NCBI RefSeq assembly: GCF_002099425.1
Contig: NW_018344332.1
Span: forward strand, 558,001-622,000
Direction: 5' to 3'
DNA length: 64,000 nucleotides
Origin: Phascolarctos cinereus
Taxonomy: Eukaryota > Chordata > Mammalia > Diprotodontia > Phascolarctidae
Within the stretch, counting starts at the first letter, position 1, and each line of letters starts with the position of its first letter. Of the stretch, positions 60,770 through 64,000 are shown piece by piece. The notes beneath the pieces were generated by a model. That model had not been told where the DNA came from. It saw only the letters and a list, made by a program, of their open reading frames with translations, and did not search any database. Position numbers and translations under genes: made by a program.

Positions 60770-62015
60770 CATTTACCCTTTTAAATTTAAATTTTATTGC
60801 TGTCTCCATATTACCTCCATTTTTCCATATATTCTCTCCCTTCTCCCTTTCCCAGAGGAATATCTCTTTCATAATAGAGAATAAAAAGATGGATGAAAAA
60901 CCCCACAGTTCAACAAAACTACTCAATAAATCAACTAGGTATTTTATTACGTGCAGGGTTCCATATCCACAGCTCCTCTAATTATGAAAAGCAGGGAGAG
61001 ATGTACATCCCACTCTTCTTGGGGACCAAGTTTGACTGTTATTTTACAGTATTCAATCTCAGTTTGGGAGTTGCTCTTTCCATTGACATTGTTGCAGCAA
61101 TTTTGTATATTCATTTAAAAATTCTCTTTGGTTCCCTTTGTATGTATTCATATGTTTCCCTGTATTTCTCTGTATTCCTTCTAATCATCATATCATTCAA
61201 TAACATCCCATTACATTCAAGTAACACACTTTGCTTAGTCTTTCCCCATCAAGTTTGTTCCTGCTTGTTTATTACTACAAAAAAGTGTTTCTGTGAACAT
61301 TTTGATATTTGTGGGACGTTCATTCCTCCACCTCCCCACCCCAACCCACATGCACTTCCTGCTTCTGTGTCTCTCATTGGGATCTCTGGATCAAAGAGTA
61401 TGTACAAGGAAATCATGTTCTTAGCATAATTCCAAATTGCTTTCAGAATGGTTAGCTTAGATCATAGTTCCATCAATAGTATAATAGTGTGTCCAACTTG
61501 GACTACTTCTAGTTGTTGTCATTTTGTTTTTGGCCAATTTGCTGTGTCTGAGATAAAATCACAGAGTTGTTTTGATTTGCATTTCTCTTATCACTAGGTG
61601 ATTTGATGCATTTCATATGTCTGCAATTCTTTTGATAACTACTTTTCATATCCTTTGACAACTTATTCTTTAGGCAATGGTTTTTGGTGTTATGTATTTT
61701 TACTATTTTTCTGTTTGTATTAGAGAGCATACCCAAATTTAATACCATTTTTCCCAATTAAAAAAAAAACCTCTTATTTTTATCTTATTTGGTTTTGTTC
61801 AGGCAAAGATTTTTTTTAATTCAATTTTTTTTTCAGTTTTTAATTCTCTTCCTCCCTCTCCTTCCCCCACCTGTTTCAAAGGCAAGAAAAACAAAACCTA
61901 TTGTAACATGTATAGTAAATGCAAAGACATTTAAATTCCCTGGAATCAAATTATCTATTTCATTGTTTGTGATGGTCTCCATTCCAATTTTGGCTAATAA
62001 TTCTGTGCCCTAGCC
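60770..62015 (-). mobile_element. L1 LINE fragment(s), ORF2 C-terminus and 3' UTR
   Basis: Parallel to 26600-27780: 'ttctcccttctccctttccc' (3' UTR), 'acatcccattacattcaagt', 'agtctttccccatcaagttt', 'gggatctctggatcaaagag', 'cagagttgttttgatttgca', 'tttctcttatcactaggtg', 'tcatatcctttgacaactta'. A second 3' UTR-like piece lies at 61800-61935, so two L1 copies are probably nested. Frame lost. Confidence 0.8.
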
Positions 62016-63088
62016 ATGGCTGTGAAAGGTAACTGTTGTTGTTCCTTTCTTTTTTTATTCCTTTCATATTGTGATTTTTGAATGTAATATTTGGCCTATG
62101 AGTGCTGCAATAAATAAAAGACAATCTAGCAGAAAACATCTCAAAGTTTGCCAGTTTGGTGATATCTTTGAACTTGGCTTTGTTTAATTCTGGAAAGTTG
62201 ACATTAGAAGAAACATAATTTATCTACCATTGTGAGAGTCACATGGAAGTACAAGGTTAGATTGGGGTGTCAGAGGGGCATATATTGGTGCAGGGTGTGC
62301 CTCCACCTACCTTCTATCCCAGCGTGAATCAGGGCCTTCTATACACTTGTTGCATGAGAAAGCAGTCAGACTTGTGGGGGATCTGAAAGGTTACTGAAAG
62401 CTTAGAGTGAAAGTTGTCGAAACTATGAATATACCAAACCTAGACACTTCTCTCCTTTATACCCTTGTCTTCATTCTGGGTGATGGTACAACCTTTCATT
62501 AAGTCCTCAACTCAATATAACTCTATCTTTTTCTTTTTCAGGGGGAGGAGGGAGAATTAAAATGTGGAGAAACTGAATCTACCTATGTAACCAGCAGTGT
62601 GAACTGCTTGCTACTTCCTACTCAAGCAGAATCTTTAACCTCCTCAAACCATTGCTCACCATATTGTCATTACTATCACACTATTTGCCCTAATCAAATG
62701 AAAATTTAGGGGTAATGAATCTTTTTTTTTTTTTGTATGATGAATGCTGTTACAAATATTGATTCAGTAAATAGTTTGAGCCCTTTAGAAGGGCTGGAGA
62801 TACGTGCTTGCTTCAATATGACCTTAGGGGGAGTGGAGGAAGAATGGATGATCCTAAAGGAAAGTCCCACAAGCAAGAGGGCATATTATGATCATACATC
62901 TAAGCAAACACAAGTTGTCAGCAAATGTCAACGTAAAACATTTATATACACACACTGAGAGACCTAACAGAGAGAAACCCTTGAAGCAGATGTGAGCTGA
63001 GCCTGAGCAGGATCAACCAGGCACGATGTATTCATACTTCAAGGAAGTGGGCTGACTCTCCTGCAGCTTATGTGATATTCAGATCATG
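62016..63088. other. Unassigned intronic sequence (1.1 kb)
   Basis: Nothing recognised. The SGCZ membrane exon was looked for here and not seen. Confidence 0.5.
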
Positions 63089-63089
63089 C

Positions 63090-63930
63090 ATGTGTTTGTT
63101 CTTATTGTGGTATATGGTGTAAGCTGTTTGTCTAAACCTGATTTATCCCAAGATTCTTTCCTGTTTTTGCAGCAACTGTTGTCAATCAGGTAATCCTTCC
63201 ATAAGTTACTTCTATCCTCAAGTTTGTTGAACATTGAATTATTTATTGGAATTGTTTCTGATCCATCCTTATGTATTCTGTTTAATGGATTTATCTTGTC
63301 TATTTCTTAACCAGCATTTAATGGCTTTAGAATATAATTGAAAGTCTGCTAGTTTGATTTCTCTTTCATTCCTACTTTTACTCATTATTTCCCTTGAGAT
63401 CCTATACCATTTGTTATTCCAAATGAATTTTATTACTCTTTTGGTCTAGGTCTATAGAGCATGCCCTTGGTAGGATGGCCAACATAACACTAAATCTGGA
63501 AATTAATCCTTGTAAATTGTCAAGTTATTATGTCTGTAGAGGCTGATGATGAGCACTGCCAATTCAAGTCATTCTTTTTTCCTTTAAAAGTGTTTTAGAA
63601 TTGGCTCCATATAGGCCTTGAAGATTCCTTGCTAGATTCACATTTTGTAGTTGTTTGGAATGGGATTTCCCTTTGTATTATTTCCTTCTGGATTTTGTTG
63701 TTCCTGTATAGAGATGCTGTGGATTTTTGTAGGTTTGTTTCCTATGCTACCGAAGTAATTTTCTCAATTACTTTCTCGCTTATTCTCTAGGAATTAAAGC
63801 AAACAATTATGTAATCAGTGAAGAAGGATAATTTTAACTTTTTTGATTATGCCAATTAATTTCTTTCTCTTGTCTTTTTGCTATTGCTAACACTGGCCCC
63901 AAGTCAAATTCCATTTTCCAGGCTTTTGTG
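63090..63930 (-). mobile_element. L1 LINE fragment, ORF2 RT-to-C-terminal region
   Basis: Parallel to 27890-28760: 'tattgtggtatatggtgtaa', 'gctagtttgatttctctttc', 'ccaaatgaattttattactc', 'taggatggccaacataacac', 'gttgttcctgtatagagatg', 'ctgtggatttttgtaggttt', 'ttttgattatgccaattaat'. Frame lost. Confidence 0.8.
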
Positions 63931-64000
63931 TAAAATAAAATAGATATTTTGAGTTTGAAAGACTTATGGGACATCTAGGTAGAGATGCTCAGAAGTTAGT

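Noticed and set aside
53074-64000. Search for the SGCZ membrane-segment exon (GIYGWRKRCLY)
   Set aside because: Not seen by eye on the minus strand; probably lies beyond the window since this intron is large in other mammals.

Overview
The window is mammalian, and almost certainly marsupial, intronic DNA. Four short exons on the minus strand (7465-7537, 14612-14734, 25248-25335, 52972-53073) encode consecutive pieces of zeta-sarcoglycan (SGCZ). They appear in reverse order, with matching codon phases and AG/GT splice sites. The rest is intron filled with retrotransposons. The marsupial call rests on the repeats: well-preserved L2 copies with coding remnants, MIR/THER-type CORE-SINEs, RTE-type LINEs, MAR1-like SINEs with a BovB/RTE-like tail, and two copies of a SINE resembling WSINE1. 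As I remember the families, the last one points to an Australian lineage rather than the opossum, but this is an inference.

Layout. 1-7.4 kb: L2, MAR1, MIR and hAT remnants around the 3'-most visible exon. 7.5-14.6 kb: an L1 3' end, an RTE fragment and another L1 fragment, then the 123-bp exon. 14.7-25.2 kb: a 1.5-kb L2 with a long CT tract, an L1 carrying a hAT-type transposon that itself carries a SINE, and CORE-SINEs with an ATC tail beside the 88-bp exon. 26.6-33.2 kb: an essentially full-length minus-strand L1 with a 12-bp target-site duplication, a 5' UTR, ORF1, inter-ORF spacer, ORF2 and 3' UTR; its reading frames are broken. 33.2-44.1 kb: L2, L1 and RTE fragments. 44.8-47.1 kb: a 2.3-kb minus-strand L2 with RT remnants, interrupted by a 558-bp RTE-related insert. 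47-53 kb: sparse sequence, then the 102-bp exon. 53.7-64 kb: another L2 interrupted by a MAR1-like SINE, then a series of old minus-strand L1 pieces interrupted by L2 copies.

The only host gene supported is SGCZ. Its product is a single-pass type II glycoprotein of the sarcoglycan group in the dystrophin-associated complex. The exon with the N-terminal cytoplasmic and membrane segment should lie beyond 64000, and the C-terminal exons below position 1. No RNA gene, CRISPR array, retrovirus-like element or new multi-gene system was found. The points most worth a second look are in the full-length L1 (repeated 5' UTR units, a long antisense ORF over the 5' UTR, a duplicated coiled-coil segment, a purine-rich inter-ORF spacer), the datable nested insertions, and a weak splice donor in one SGCZ exon.
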